Made by a program: the position numbers and the translations under genes
Shown: piece by piece, positions 38,299 through 51,163 of the stretch
How the letters are laid out: each line of letters opens with the position of its first letter
How positions within the stretch are numbered: the stretch's first letter is position 1
Notes under the pieces: model-generated
Seen by the model: only the letters and a program-made list of their open reading frames with translations
The model's database searches: none
Told to the model about the DNA's origin: nothing
Assembly (NCBI RefSeq): GCF_000189635.1
Contig: NW_002476322.1
Coordinates: 124,001 to 188,000, forward strand
Direction: 5' to 3'
From: Tetrahymena thermophila SB210
Taxonomy: Eukaryota; Ciliophora; Oligohymenophorea; Hymenostomatida; Tetrahymenidae
DNA length: 64,000 nt

Positions 38299-41200
38299 TC
38301 AATATATTCTTTTCATGCTTTTTTTTGCTTTCTTAACTGGTGAAAAGGAATCCTTTCTTGAGGTCAATGGTTGGTTTCTATCTTTAATTTTCTTCTTTTT
38401 GTTATTGTACTTTTGAATTTGTAAGAACATATTTCCTTCTGGGAAATAATGTAAAAAATCTTTTTAATGATCAAAGTACCAATAGAAATTTTACTATTTG
38501 ATTTTTTCCATATTTAAACCATATTATGTATCGGTAATATGATTAACTGCTTGTTGTTATTTTTAAATTTATTTGCTGTTATTTTTAGATTATGATTAAG
38601 TACGTATGCTCTCTTCTCGTACATTGAAATAGTTAGGATCCTTCAAAAAATTTTTTATTTATGTGATGATTGTTTGTTCATGCCTTCTTCTTAAAAATAT
38701 TGGTTAAGTTTAGTTGTTCTCTTTTAGACTTGTGCTTGAAGGTTCTCTATTATAGTTTTCTTCAAATCTTACTTAAATTTATTATCCTTAGCTTAATTAT
38801 TTTTCTATAGGAGAATGATTTCCATTGAAATTATTCTATTAATCACTGTTTGCTAAGATTTAGTAACTCTCGAACTATTAATATGAGCTAGAAGGATTAT
38901 GTATTGATAACTAGTTTGTTAAGTAGTTTTTTTCAACAGAAGGTAAAAATGAATGCTCTCTTGATTACCTTCTGCTTCTATGCCCATATAATTATACTGA
39001 CTGCTAAGGCATTAGAGCTGATTATTCAATAGGAGGAATAACTGATAACTAAGATTGATTATTTTAATTATTATTTGGTAGAGCAACCGAATTGTCTTTT
39101 GTCTTAGTAAGTGTTTGAGTTATTTAATCATCCTCTAGATCTTGGTCTTCTTCTTCCTAAATTTCTTCTTCAGTCATATTAGTCAAAGAACTATAAATTT
39201 GATCTAACTGAGAGTCTATTTATATTTAATCTAAAATCTTATTCACTGAACTACAAATAATAAACATATCTGTGTAAGCATTAAATTACTGTGGGATTTT
39301 TCTTTCATACTCTTTATCTCTTTATTAATCAACACTTTTATTATACTTTGCAAATAAAAATGGATTATCTGACCTGAAATGCGACAATGGGCAATTTTAT
39401 AGTAGATGTTAGCTGCTTCTACAAATTGAACACTTCAAATTTAGAGATTTAAATTCAGAATAAAGTAGAATTTTATCTTTTATTTCACAAAACTTCTAAA
39501 AATCTCTCTGGTTGTTTTTCAAAACGTCAAGAAAAATATCCCTATCAATCTTCAAAATAGTTGTAAAATCCTGAGATCTCATAAAAATATTCATCGACTA
39601 ACCATTAAAGAAGTTAACTTCTCCTATTATATCGCCTTTTTTATATTCTTTTACAACTGAGATTGAACTTTTTTATTTATAACAAACAAATAGTTAAAAT
39701 ATCAGCCTAGATTTCTTAAATAGTGATTATAAAAAATTATTTTATTTACTTATTTTCTTATGTGCCTGAAATTAATTATGTAGTAGCTGCTTCATTTTAG
39801 TTGTTGAGTTTTTCAAATATTTCAACTATTTATTTGTTTTTTTTTTAAAATTAATTTACTATCCTCTATTTGGTATGCATGTATGCAACATACATACATA
39901 GATAGATAGATACAAATAAATAATTACAAATGAAAAAATTAAAAATATTTATTTATTAATTTACCACTTCCGTTGACTATGAATATTAAAGAAGGACTTT
40001 AATAAAATTGAGAGTCTTATTCTATTATTATCTGATTTGGGGAATAAAATTATTCATCTACTTTAAAGCATATTGAGTCAATAGTGGTTGGACTGAAATT
40101 ATCTGTTAAAACCTTAATTTTGTTGATAATAACTCGATTATATTCAAGCTACATTTTATTAGTCAATTCTAATGATATCTTAGATAAAACTTGTTTCTCT
40201 TCCTCAGATTTCTTTTTATAGCTTGTTTAGTAAAAGAACTCTAGATCTTCGTTTGCCTTATGTTAAACTTCGCTAAATAAATCAAATAATAAGATAATAA
40301 TTTTAGTATTTTTTAATAATCTAATTTATTTATTTTACCTTGATATTTTCCTCCTTCTCATGTAATTATTGATAAGATTTATGTCTTTCTTTTTCTCTTA
40401 CTCAACTAGATTCATTTCTTCTATAATGTTTGCTATTGTGTTGAATATGTAAGCAAATATAGCACCAGTGAACATCATAATAAATGTAGTAAAAAACATT
40501 TCTAATCCAGTCTCAACTTCATTTGATCCTGTAGTAAGTAGAGTAAAGGCCCAGTAGAGAGATTGAAGATATATCTTATACCAATCTCCTTCAACAGCTA
40601 TACGAGTATCTAACCAGCTATAAGTCTCATCAAAAAAATCTAACTCTATCCTTGCTGTTAAGTAGTACATTATTCCAATTACATGACCTATAAGAAATAT
40701 ATTAGCAGCTAAATTTATCATTTAAATATAATAATGCCTATTCAATCTCATCAATAACTTCTTTTCAGCATTTTCGATATCTTTTCTCAAGCCTAGATAC
40801 TTCAAAAATACAAAAAAGAGGGCTTTCTCATTAGTTATAGAAACGAGTAATCCAATCATAGGCATAAAATCAGAAATAAAACCCTCTTTAATATACTTTC
40901 TGAATGTCTGCATTCTATTTTGTACATAATTTGTTCTAAATATTTCAGCAGTATTTATCCTTACAAAAAACTCGATGATCCATAAAACCAGCATTAGAAT
41001 AAAGTAATGATAAGTAATAGATTTAGGAATATCCATTATGTTCTAATAGACTACATAAACAGAAAGAAAATATAGAAAAATGCAATTTAAAACTATGCAA
41101 GACAAATTAAAAATTAGTAGAGGTGTGTGGTGAGGCTTAAAAAATTCTACTGAAGATATTTTACCTTAAGAAAATCGGATGAATTTTTTCAACATGTTAA

Positions 41201-42092
41201 GGAAAAATGAGAGTATTTTACTCAGTATTTTAAATTTTCCTGAGTATTTGAAGATGCATTTCGTAATTTATCTGCTAAGCAGCTCAATTTTTCCAAATAT
41301 TCCCAATTTTTTCAAGAGTATTTGACCATCACTTTTATCATTTATTGCTTCGCATATTTTTGGGTTTTTTTTAATCTGTCTTACTCTGCCTGAATATGTG
41401 TATTTTTCGAAAAATCCTTGCAGCTTAATTTTCAACTTGACAATAACATCTAGTGTTGTTATCTGATTTTTCTATTTTGCATACATCATCAAAAACCTAT
41501 TCATTAATTCCTTTTAAGCATTACCAGTATTTCCTGCTTAATTTTTTATTACTTATTAGCTATTTATCAATTAAATCGAGTTTTATTAAACTAAACGTGA
41601 TTATTTAGCCTTCCTACCTTGATATAAATTTTATGACTCAAGCATTTATGTAATATCTCCATCTTCTGGAGTTTTATAATCACCATCTTAATTGATTGAA
41701 TCTACTTTTTTATAGTCATAGATAAGATTTCTACTTATAAAAGAACTATTATTAAGATTTTTGTTATTCATAATAGAAACTCTAGACATAGTTCGATTAT
41801 TATCTCTTTCTATGAATGGGCTTAGAACATTATTTTTATATTCATTTTATTCACCTTACAATTCTGTAATATTGGAAGCCATATCTTTATTTGATAACTT
41901 GACTTCTTTTTCATCATCTTATTAGTTTTTTACTGTACTAGGTATTTCTAAATCAGTTTCTAACTTACAAGACTCTTCCTATCTCTTGAACATCAAAGAG
42001 AGTTAATCTCTTTCTTCCAAAGCCTCCATTGCTTTAAGCTTTGAGAGATAAGGAGACTAATTCTCATAGTTCAAGTCATCAATTTGCTTCAT
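38299..42092 (-). CDS. Cyclic-nucleotide-gated-type cation channel, six-helix
   Basis: Runs from ATG 42090-42092 (MKQIDDLNYENQ) to TGA 38299-38301. After ~150 polar residues there is an intron near 41535-41622. S1 to S4-like helices follow (TPLLIFNLSCIVLNCIFLYF; YFILMLVLWIIEFFVRI; ISDFMPMIGLLVSI), then S5 (MINLAANIFLIGHVIGIMYY), a pore loop LYWAFTLLTTGSNEVETG and S6 (FFTTFIMMFTGAIFAYIFNT). The pore filter (GSN codons at 40521-40529) lacks the potassium-channel GYG; it aligns with the CNG-channel position TTIGETPPP. The canonical arginine ladder of S4 is weak. A C-linker and cNMP-binding domain follow (YKKGDIIGEVNFFNGQS near 39600-39650), then a Cys/His knuckle CSICRSSQHLLQNCPLSHF near 39375-39440, which I recall from other ciliate channels. 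The acidic Gln-rich tail ends KKSMKRIY. Likely a poorly selective or calcium-permeable cation channel in the surface or ciliary membrane. Confidence 0.88.
39891..39912. repeat. TACA/GATA microsatellite in a channel intron
   Basis: Short tacatacatagatagatag-type run inside an AT-rich intron of the channel gene. Low information; probably length-variable. Confidence 0.8.
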
Positions 42093-43148
42093 TTTACAAT
42101 TTTTTTTAACTTTATTATAATTATATTTATGTAGGGCCTTTGAGTAGAAGTATTAATTAATTAATTTACTTAATTATTATTATGGTTTTCATCTAGAACT
42201 AAAAACAAATAAATAAATACATAATTTGAGAAAATTAAATAAATAATATTTATCCAATACTTAAAGAATGACTAGTTATTTCACATTCTATTTTTTAGAT
42301 TTAAGACTAACAAATTTCATAAATTGGAACGCATAATTTTTAAATAATTACAAACTTAAAATTAAACAATATAGTTAACTTTTCATAATTGACCATCATA
42401 TTACACTTTTTAGTATACAAAATTTACCAAAACATTGATTTCTTTCTATTAACTAATCTTGATCCGCCTTATCAAATATGTTTATTTTTAGATAAAAATC
42501 TAATAATTAATAAATATGGCCATGAAATAAAGCTCATTTATTTTATATTAATCCCATTCTAGTTTTTTTTATAGTAGCTTACAATTATATCCAATTTTTT
42601 CTAGTATTTTTTGAAAGAATTACTTTTTACTGGAATGATTAAAAAAACAAGATAAATATGAAAAAACCAAATTAATTTAACATAAAAATCATGAAACCCC
42701 AAATTAGTTGAATAATTATCTGCGGATCATTATTTAATAACCTTAATAAATTCAATTTATCATTTTAAATACTTTGTGCATACTTTTGTAAAAAGTCAAA
42801 TTAAAATTATATAAAATAGTAAAACATAAATAATCAATAGATTGATAAATAATTAATCAATAAATTTACAATACAGGTAATTTATTAGCTTCATTATAAA
42901 TAGATTAAATAAATATTTCAAAGTTACAGTAAATTTTACAAATTCATAATTACTCAAAAAAAACATATTATAAAATACCAATTTAATTTCAATAAAATTA
43001 ATATTGATAATCATTTTTTTATATTTATACTGTCTCTCTTATAAAAAATAAATATATATTATTTTTATTTCTTTATTGTATGTTCACAAATAAAATTTAC
43101 TTATTTGAAATTTTTTGACTGTATAATTTTGAAAAGATTAACTTTTCA
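42093..43148. other. AT-rich intergenic DNA
   Basis: Upstream of the channel start and downstream of the pseudokinase stop. No open frame of note, no RNA gene and no repeat recognised. Confidence 0.55.
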
Positions 43149-45698
43149 TCACCATATAAAATACGTAAATAAAAATACAAGTAATAAAAATCCTAGGAGT
43201 ATACCAACTGAAAATATAATTGAGCAAGTATAAGAATGCTATATTAAAGGTTGTTAATTTTAAAGCTAAGATTGGTAATATATGTCACCAAAGTTAGGCA
43301 GTATTTCCTTTTATTAATTTTATTGTTTTTTTTGAATATTATTTACATTTGTTGATCTTTTTATTTTTTGGAAAATCCTTCTAAAAGGAATTTTGAGTTA
43401 TTTTAAATCGTGATTAAACTCTAAGTAGTTTAGCTCATGGATACTATCTAAAAAATGTTTAACATTATTGAAAGTTACTAAATTTTTTAACTAGTCTTAG
43501 TCAAGTGATTTTATGTCACAGTTTTAAACTACCAGATTTGTGAGCTTGGATTATAATTCGTGGCAAACTTCAAGGTAAACAATTAAAAAATTACTATAAT
43601 TTAGAACCTAATTTCTTTTAAATACATTTTCTATAATTTTGAAAAATGGCTTTTTATCATAATCAATCTTTGCTTGCTTTAAGTTATTATAACAGAGTGA
43701 ATCCAGTAATTTAAATATTTATTCTTCTTTAACTTCAACTTTGAAATCGATATCTTTTTGCAATTTTGTAATTTCTTGCATTAACTTGTTAACTTTGATT
43801 TCTTCAAGCTTTTAAGGAGGATTTAGTAGCGGCTGAAAAGGTTAATGTAAAAGCTACATTTTTTCTTTTATATCTCTAATGTTTCCTTATGTTTGCAATT
43901 CTTCATCTTTTGTAAAAACTGAGTCTTTACGAAATCGCTCTTTGTATGGACTTTCCATTTCTATAAATTAGTTATTTCGGTCGTTAAATGTAGGACTGGC
44001 TAATTTTGAGTTTAAAGAAACATCAAATTAATCTACATAGCCTAAATTTTAGAATTAGTTAATTAAGTCTTTTTCATACTCAAGATATGCCTCCAAAAAT
44101 ATTTAAAGTGTTAGTCGCGGAGATTTATAATTTATTTTTTCCATTATTTCTTAAAAAATTTAATTGTCAAACCTATTTGAAGTTTAAAAGCCTGGTTTTA
44201 TATTATTGTTATTGCTGCAAAGAGAATCTAGAATAGCTTTTAGATCCTCTAATTTAATTTAATCTTCCAAATCAAAGTCTTCAATATTGTCGCATATAAA
44301 ATCTTCTAAAATTTAAATATTTTGTAAGTAATTTTACTAAATTTCTTTTTCTATTCTAATTTAAGAGTTGTAGCCACTAGAAATATCATTAATTGCTGCC
44401 TTCGATGGAGATGTTTACTCTTTAAATTGAGAAATACTTAACTAAGAATTATTATAATTTTCAGAATTATAAAGCTGTGGGTTTTTTCTTTTTAGTTAGT
44501 AAAGTTATTGCTAATACAAAAGAAAATAATGATTGATTAGATCCTCATCCAAAATAGGAACATATTTATTCATAGAAACCTATGCAAAGTCATAATTTAT
44601 GAAATTTGCAGCCAATGTTTGCTGCTCTATTCCATTTATAGATAAATCTTGTGGTCTTATAAACCACTTAACTCCTCTTTTAAGATGATTAATTGATACA
44701 TTAAAACTCTGCAGAGGTTATTTAGTCAAATTAGAGTCAAAGTAAGACTCTAAATCTATAATGATATTCAAAATTTATTCCCTATTTTCAAAGTAAACCA
44801 TTTTTTATAATATCTCTTGTCTATTCTTTGTCACATAGTTTTTTTCAGCTGAATTTTTGATGTTTGGTATTAAAATATTAATTAAAAGCAGAACAAGTAT
44901 CCCATGATTGGCATATAATTCTACAACACTATTTGGGTTTTACTTTTACATTGAATTAACTTGATAAATTTATTGATTTATACTATATATTAACTCTTAA
45001 ATTTAATACACTCCTCCTTCTTTCATAATTTCGCAGGCTCCTGCTATTAAAATGGGAACGATTGCTAAATGATTAAAGGAAATCATTAAACTATTCAACT
45101 AACAGACCTGACTAGAAATTTAAATTTTATCTACTAAATACTCTAATCCATTTACATATTCTCCCGCATACTTTAAAAAAGTATTCTAATTCATATTATT
45201 TTATTGCTAAATAAGTAGATCTTGCATGGATCCAATACATTCCTCCATAAATACAATATAAGAATTTTCTAATCTACTATATTTGATAATCTTTTACACA
45301 TTTGGATGATCCATCTTTATTAATTTATTTAAAGTAGAATCTAATTTTTAAGTAGTTTATGGGTTATCACTTTTAAGAGCTATGTAAGCTATTTGGTGAA
45401 TGACTCTCGTCTCTTTTTCTTTTGCTAAAAAGTTTAAGCTGAATGTATTCCTCCCTCTATATTTAACTGTTTCATAGTTATAGTGTTGAAATAGCTATTT
45501 TTTTATTATCTCTACAAGATTTATAATTTCATAATTTCCTTCATCAGCATCTTTAAGTGCCTCTATACAAACGTAAGATCTCTTTATCTAAAATATTTAT
45601 CCATCAGTAAACTAGAATTTAACTATATTGCAATTTAAAATGAACTAATCTTATATTTTGTTAGGATCCTACAGATTATTTAAACCAGTATTGAGCAT
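43149..45698 (-). CDS. Tail-anchored pseudokinase-like protein
   Basis: A single exon, ATG 45696-45698 to TGA 43149-43151: 2550 nt, 849 residues. Residues ~100-225 align with a protein-kinase fold. IAYIALKS (K109) sits where the VAxK lysine is expected. MDHPNVQKIIKYSRLENSYI matches the end of helix C to strand 5 (hinge FMEEC), and YVNGLEYLVDKI matches helix E. The catalytic loop HRDxKxxN reads SSQVCQLN (195-202), keeping only the Asn. The DFG position reads LIAG (217-220). Catalysis is therefore not expected. The remaining ~600 residues are Asn/Gln/Lys-rich with acidic patches. The last ~28 residues are one hydrophobic helix (SIIFSVGILLGFLLLVFLFT) followed only by YFIW, so it is probably inserted post-translationally with the N-terminus in the cytosol. 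The role is unknown; a membrane-tethered scaffold is inference. The kinase relationship is by eye and weak. Confidence 0.72.
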
Positions 45699-46712
45699 CT
45701 CTCCTTAAAAATTTAAAATATCTTTTTTTGATACTTTTCAATACAAATTTTTTTACAACAATTTTCAATTAATTTATAGATTTTTTGCAAAATTACAAAT
45801 AAACAAAAAAAATGTAAATTTTTAACTAACTATTTACCAACATTACTGCTAAATATTTTTAGAAGGATTAAAGTTAAAGTTAATTTAACTTATTCTTTTT
45901 TGATTTTAAATATTTTTAGTATTTTATTTGAAATTAACCTAAATAATTTTTGAAATCAATTTTATTTAGTGAGTTCTATAAAAATACTACAAAAAATAAA
46001 CGAAAACAAACAACATAAAGCATTTGATTCAGTAACAGATTTATTTATAAAATTACTAAGAAGAAAACTGAGGTTTATATTATCTGTTTTAACTAATAAA
46101 ACATTAGTAAGATTTTGAAATAATAGCTTTTACTTAATCTTATGATAAATGAATGAAAATTAAAAAATTCATATTGAATGTTTAACTGTTTAAATTTTAA
46201 GTTTGAAATTAACATTTGGAAAATTTCTAAAATATTTGTGAAATTTAAAAGTTTTGTTTGTTTATAATTTCTTACTATGTTGTATATATATAGTTTACTT
46301 CTTTCTTAATTTCATAGTCACTAAAAATTAATTTCTCTATTTTTTAAATTATTTACTTTTTTTCCAACATATTTTAAGGTAAATCATACTAAAAATATTT
46401 AACTTTTTGTGATTTATTTCTTTATTAATGATAAATATTTTTCTTTTACTCATATGCACAAAATAATTATTGATTACAAAAAATACAAATATTATTAAAA
46501 TAAATTTTTTTATCATTTTTGAGTACTCTATCCTAGCATAAATAAAAGCAAAATTGAATTAGAAGAAAAAGGAAATTTATATAATAAGATAAACTAAAGT
46601 TTTTCTTAACCTTCATCTTGTATAAAATTAATTTTTAAAAAATTCTTTATTTTTTATTTCTAAATTTATTTTTTAAAGCTAGATATTTATTAATAATTAA
46701 TTATTTGTATAT
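45699..46712. other. AT-rich intergenic DNA
   Basis: Between the pseudokinase start and the phosphatase stop. Nothing recognised apart from homopolymer-rich stretches. Confidence 0.55.
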
Positions 46713-47339
46713 TCATACAATTTATGCGTTTTCTTATTAATTAGATTGTAAAATAATATTTTCATATTCTTTTAGTTAAGATCTAAAGGATGAATTAGGA
46801 CAAATAACTTGTCTTTTACTTTTTACAAACTCAAAAGCTTAATCAAAAGTCCATTTATTTTTTTACATCAAATATGCAATAACGAGCGTGGCACTTCTAG
46901 AAACTCCTGCTGCACAATGGACATATACAACATTACCATTTTCTATAAATTAATTTGAAACTTTAAAAAATTTGGATATATTCTCATTGATACTGTCAGC
47001 GAGCTCTAATTAAAGATATGTATAATCTTATTTAAAGTATTAATCAAGTTAGCTACCTGCGACTAAAATATGAGTAATTCCTCTCTCCTATAAATCTTTT
47101 TTGCTAGTTGCAGCGTCTTCATTTCCTAAATAAAGCTTATCTTTTATAATTTCACTTATTTCTACATACTTTTTACCCTACATAAATCTGCTTTACTTGA
47201 ATTCGTTCATCATCTTGCTTGTTACCTAGAAGCATTCTTTACATATTTTTAAATCAGATATTATGCTAGGATCAGCTTCTCTTATAAAACATACTAGACA
47301 CAAATTTTCATCCTAAGTCTATTATTTATTCTGATCCAT
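46713..47339 (-). CDS. Dual-specificity protein phosphatase
   Basis: A single exon, ATG 47337-47339 to TGA 46713-46715; 208 residues. Residues ~58-205 form a compact DSP domain: EISEIIKDKLYLGNEDAATS, then ITHILVAGS, LELADSINENISKFF with the general-acid Asp (D115), and the signature VHCAAGVSRSA (nucleophile C142, Arg R148). It closes with KSKRQVICPNSSFRSQLKEY. All catalytic residues are present, so it should dephosphorylate Ser/Thr/Tyr phosphoproteins. The first 40 residues carry two CxxC pairs (C14/C17 and C33/C36), a possible small zinc knuckle rarely attached at this end. Substrate unknown. It is divergent from the gene at 48468. Confidence 0.92.
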
Positions 47340-48467
47340 TTATTATATTATTTTATTTTTATTGTCACAAATTTTATTTTTTAGTGTTATGTTTAATATC
47401 TTTATAAAATTGAATTTAAAACTTAAATCATTTGACTATTTCTGATAACAACAATAGCTACATCTAAAAATAATATAGAAAAGCTAATGAAAATCGTATT
47501 TTAATAGGTTGTTTATTTTTATTTTTTTGAATAAAATTTTCTATATTAAAATTATCGCTTAAATATTTCTTTGTATAATGATATAAACTCAACAAAAATA
47601 ATTAATTTCTTTATTAATATAAATTTCATTGATCATTTCTACTAAATTAGCTATTTATTTTTATATTAAAATAATTATTTTTTTGAAATAAATAAAATAT
47701 TTTGGTTTCAATATAAAAAGTTTATTGTTAAAAAATTTAAAATTTCTAGAATACAAAATAAAAGAAAATTCTTTGCATTTTTTTATTAATAAAGGCAAAG
47801 TTATAATAAGACCATTTTAATATTAGCTTAATTTTTATAATAATTAATTAATATTCAAAGAAATATTAAAGGCGAATAAATAAAAAAAAATTCTTACATT
47901 TTATTATTTCTAAGTTAAATTATCTAATCTTAAATACACTTTTATTGCTGTTCTTATTATGTTTTTTTAGAAAAAACACTTTTGACTATTGGATTTACTA
48001 ATTAGAATTGAATTCACAATATGTTTTCTTTGTTTTTAAAAAATAAAATCTAAGCCTTTGAATATTTAAATAATAATTGACTTTATATAAAGTTTTTTGC
48101 TAAGGTTTAATTATTGATAAAAGTAGATTTTATAAAAGAAAAATGATTTGTATTTTTTATTCGATAAATACATTTTTTTAATTTGTTTACAAATAAATGT
48201 ATATTTTAATGAAGAATAGAATGATTGGTAGCTAATTATTTGTGAAGAAGATATTTAAGGTAATAATAAGTAATCCTATTATTTGAGGACCATCCAGTTT
48301 ACTAATAAAATCAATGGATTTTAATAAAAGAGAGTATTTCAATTTATCACTGTAGATTTTTTAATTTTTGCAAATGCTTAAATCTATGATTATTAATTTT
48401 TGAAGATATAGTTTACAAAATAATACATATAATTAAACACTAAAGATAGATTATTTAAATAATATAA
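47340..48467. promoter_or_regulatory. Divergent intergenic region (phosphatase / Gln-rich gene)
   Basis: About 1.1 kb between divergent starts and so presumed to hold both promoters. AT-rich with T and A tracts; no specific motif recognised. The assignment rests on position only. Confidence 0.45.
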
Positions 48468-50177
48468 ATGAAAAAAGTATTATTTGAAGAAATTAAAAAA
48501 AGTTTGACAAATCCTTCACCTTTGAACTAAATGGATACTGTCATACACATTAAAAAGATCAATTAAAAAAAATAAATTGATGCGAAGAGTGTTATAAAGA
48601 GTAGTGAACTGGCCTAGGAATTAGTAGAATATTACAAGATGCAACAAAACGATAGAAATGATGATTCGCTGCACTTGAATCAATAATTTTACAACAGTCC
48701 AAAAGCGAGATAAAAAACAGAAGAATATTCAATTAGAAGCAAAACTCCATGTTCTATTCCTTCTAATAATGATTCACTTTAAAAAACAGGATATTTATAT
48801 TAAAAAGAGCTATAAAACAGTTCATTATTAGAATAAAATGGCAAAAATATTAATGCTTTATAAAATTAACATATATTTTTTGATGTTGGAATTAATTATT
48901 GCCAAAAAAGGGATTAAGAGGCCTCTTAATAGTAAAGGAAACAGGTTATTATTAGAAAGAAAAATCAAACAAATCATAAAAATTAGATTTTAAATGCTTT
49001 AGCTTAAAATAGATTAAATACTTGTCAAAGTAGAGTGCGAGCAGAATCTGTAAACATGATATTTGAAAACAATTTGCTTGGGACGTTTCAAAAAGGTAAT
49101 TAGCGTTGTTAGACGTCATAGCATGATGAAAGAGCAGGTGAAATAGAATAACTTATCATGCCTAATTTCGAGAATAGTATTTTAGCAAATAATTTTAATA
49201 ATATGACCTGTAAGACAAGATAGTTATTTGATAAGTATCCATGCAAATAAAATGAGTGGTCTCCTCAAAAGAAGCCATATAATTATTTCATAAAAAATCA
49301 TTTAAAGAAAGCATAAGCATAAGTTTAAAAATCTTCCTTTATAGACCTATAAGGTATCTAATGTTTGAGTTAGGAATATATCTAAAAAAATGATAGCTAA
49401 TTGAAATAATCTCAATAACTAAGTGAAGAAAAGTAGCAAAATAAAATGTATTATGATAGGTTTAAAAGGATGTCATAACCAGACATGAGTAAATAAAAAG
49501 AGAGCGAAATATTTATAGAAGAGTATTTAAAGACTATTAAAATTTAAAATAGATTTAATCCTTCAAAATAAATCTAATAAGCATCATAGGACATTTAGAT
49601 TTAAGAAAGCTAAAACAGACCTGTTTCAAGAATTCATACTTCTATTTCACCTGAAAAACAAAGGACCGAATCTCCATTAACAAAAAAAATCACCAACTTA
49701 AAAAGAAATAATTAGATAAAACACAGCACAGTGTTATCTTAAAGAAATAGTGTAGCTTTTGAAAATTATAATAGCGCCTTATTTACCAATTCATAAGATT
49801 TTGAAACGCATGATTTTGATGATGGCATAATGAATTTAAACTAAAATAAGAAAAGAAAATAATCAGCCAATAAAATTAACAACAACTCATTAAATAATTC
49901 ATTAATTTTATCTTAATAAACTCATAATTAAAATTAGCAACACTCAAGTTCAATTCAGATAAATTTTCCATAAAAATTATAAAAATATACTTCTTTAGAT
50001 TAAGGAGAGTAACCCATCAATAGTATATTCTATGGAAGTCAAATGAGATATTAACAAATTAGATATAATTAAAACTCAATTTCAAAAATATAAAACAAAC
50101 AAAATTTTTTGTAAAATACTAAAAAAAATAACTAAAATTAATTGTAATATGTAACTCCTCATCTTGTGAAATTATGA
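48468..50177 (+). CDS. Gln/Asn/Ser-rich protein of unknown function
   Basis: A single exon from ATG 48468-48470 to TGA 50175-50177; 1710 nt, 569 residues. I do not recognise it. The start MKKVLFEEIKKSLTNPSPLN leads into a Lys-rich region with a possible short helix (SSELAQELVEYYKMQQND). The rest is Gln/Asn/Ser/Lys-rich with many isolated Ser-Pro or Thr-Pro sites (SPKAR, TPCSIP, SPEKQRTESPL), as seen in phosphorylated disordered proteins. No membrane helix, no signal peptide, few cysteines. Its neighbour at 51164 has similar composition and the same orientation, so the two might be diverged paralogues, but I could not align them. Confidence 0.75.
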
Positions 50178-51163
50178 GTTGATTTTTTTTAATTGTGTAT
50201 TTCTAAAATTACTTTAAATTTAACATTTCAATTTTTTATTTAAATTAATTTTAAATTTTTTATGAAAATAACAAAAACTACTTTAAAGTTAAAAATTAAG
50301 CTTCAACAAAAAAATTAAACATGTATTTTTTTAATTTGTAATTTGGTTTTTTCTTATGTCTTTTGATGCTAATAAAACAAATTTTATAATTGGAAAATAA
50401 AAATTTTAATTAACCTTAAAAATAATAAAAATTTATAAAAATAAAAACAATTAATTAACATAATGAATTTATGCATATGAAAATATAAAGGTCTTTAACT
50501 CAGTTTCTAATGAATTACATCATTAGAAAATTATTCAATTTATAAATTTTTTATGAATATCTATTTAGAAATGAAAACAAACGCCTTGATGCCTAAAAAA
50601 ATATTTAGCTTAAAATAAAATATTTTGAAAAATTCAACATTAAATCTTTTTAAAATGTTAAAAAATAAATTTAAAATATTTTATGTGAACAATGCATTGA
50701 AATAAATTAAAATAGAGTTCTAATAAGTAAGAATTTCTCTTCTACTGGAATCATGAATCGATTTTGAGTAAAAATAATTTAATAAAAATCAAGACAAAGT
50801 AATTAAATAACAAACAATGATTAAATATAATATAAAAGCTATTATTCCAATTTGAATGTACGAAAAAACTTGCTATGAGAATATGTTGCTAATTTATAGC
50901 ACAAAATAATTTTTTAATACTGAGTTTTCATGTGTTATAAAATATCAACTTATCTATTTTTCTCAAATAAAAACAATAAATGTATAAGAAAAGAAATTAT
51001 AACTCTGTAATATTAATAAAAATAGTTATATAGATTGATAAGTAGATTATAGGCTTTTTTTAGTTTTTTAATAAATAACTTATAAGTCTATTGGTTTTAT
51101 GTGATAATAATTAAATATATTAATTAATTTAACCTTCATTTAAATATCACTCTCAAAATTTAA
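50178..51163. other. AT-rich intergenic DNA
   Basis: Lies between two plus-strand genes; should contain the promoter of the gene at 51164. No open frame or repeat recognised. Confidence 0.55.

Noticed and set aside
44930..44955. Possible 21-nt intron (gtaaaagtaaaacccaaatag) in the pseudokinase gene
   Set aside because: Rechecking the frame showed that the exon is continuously open through this stretch, so no ultra-short intron is needed.
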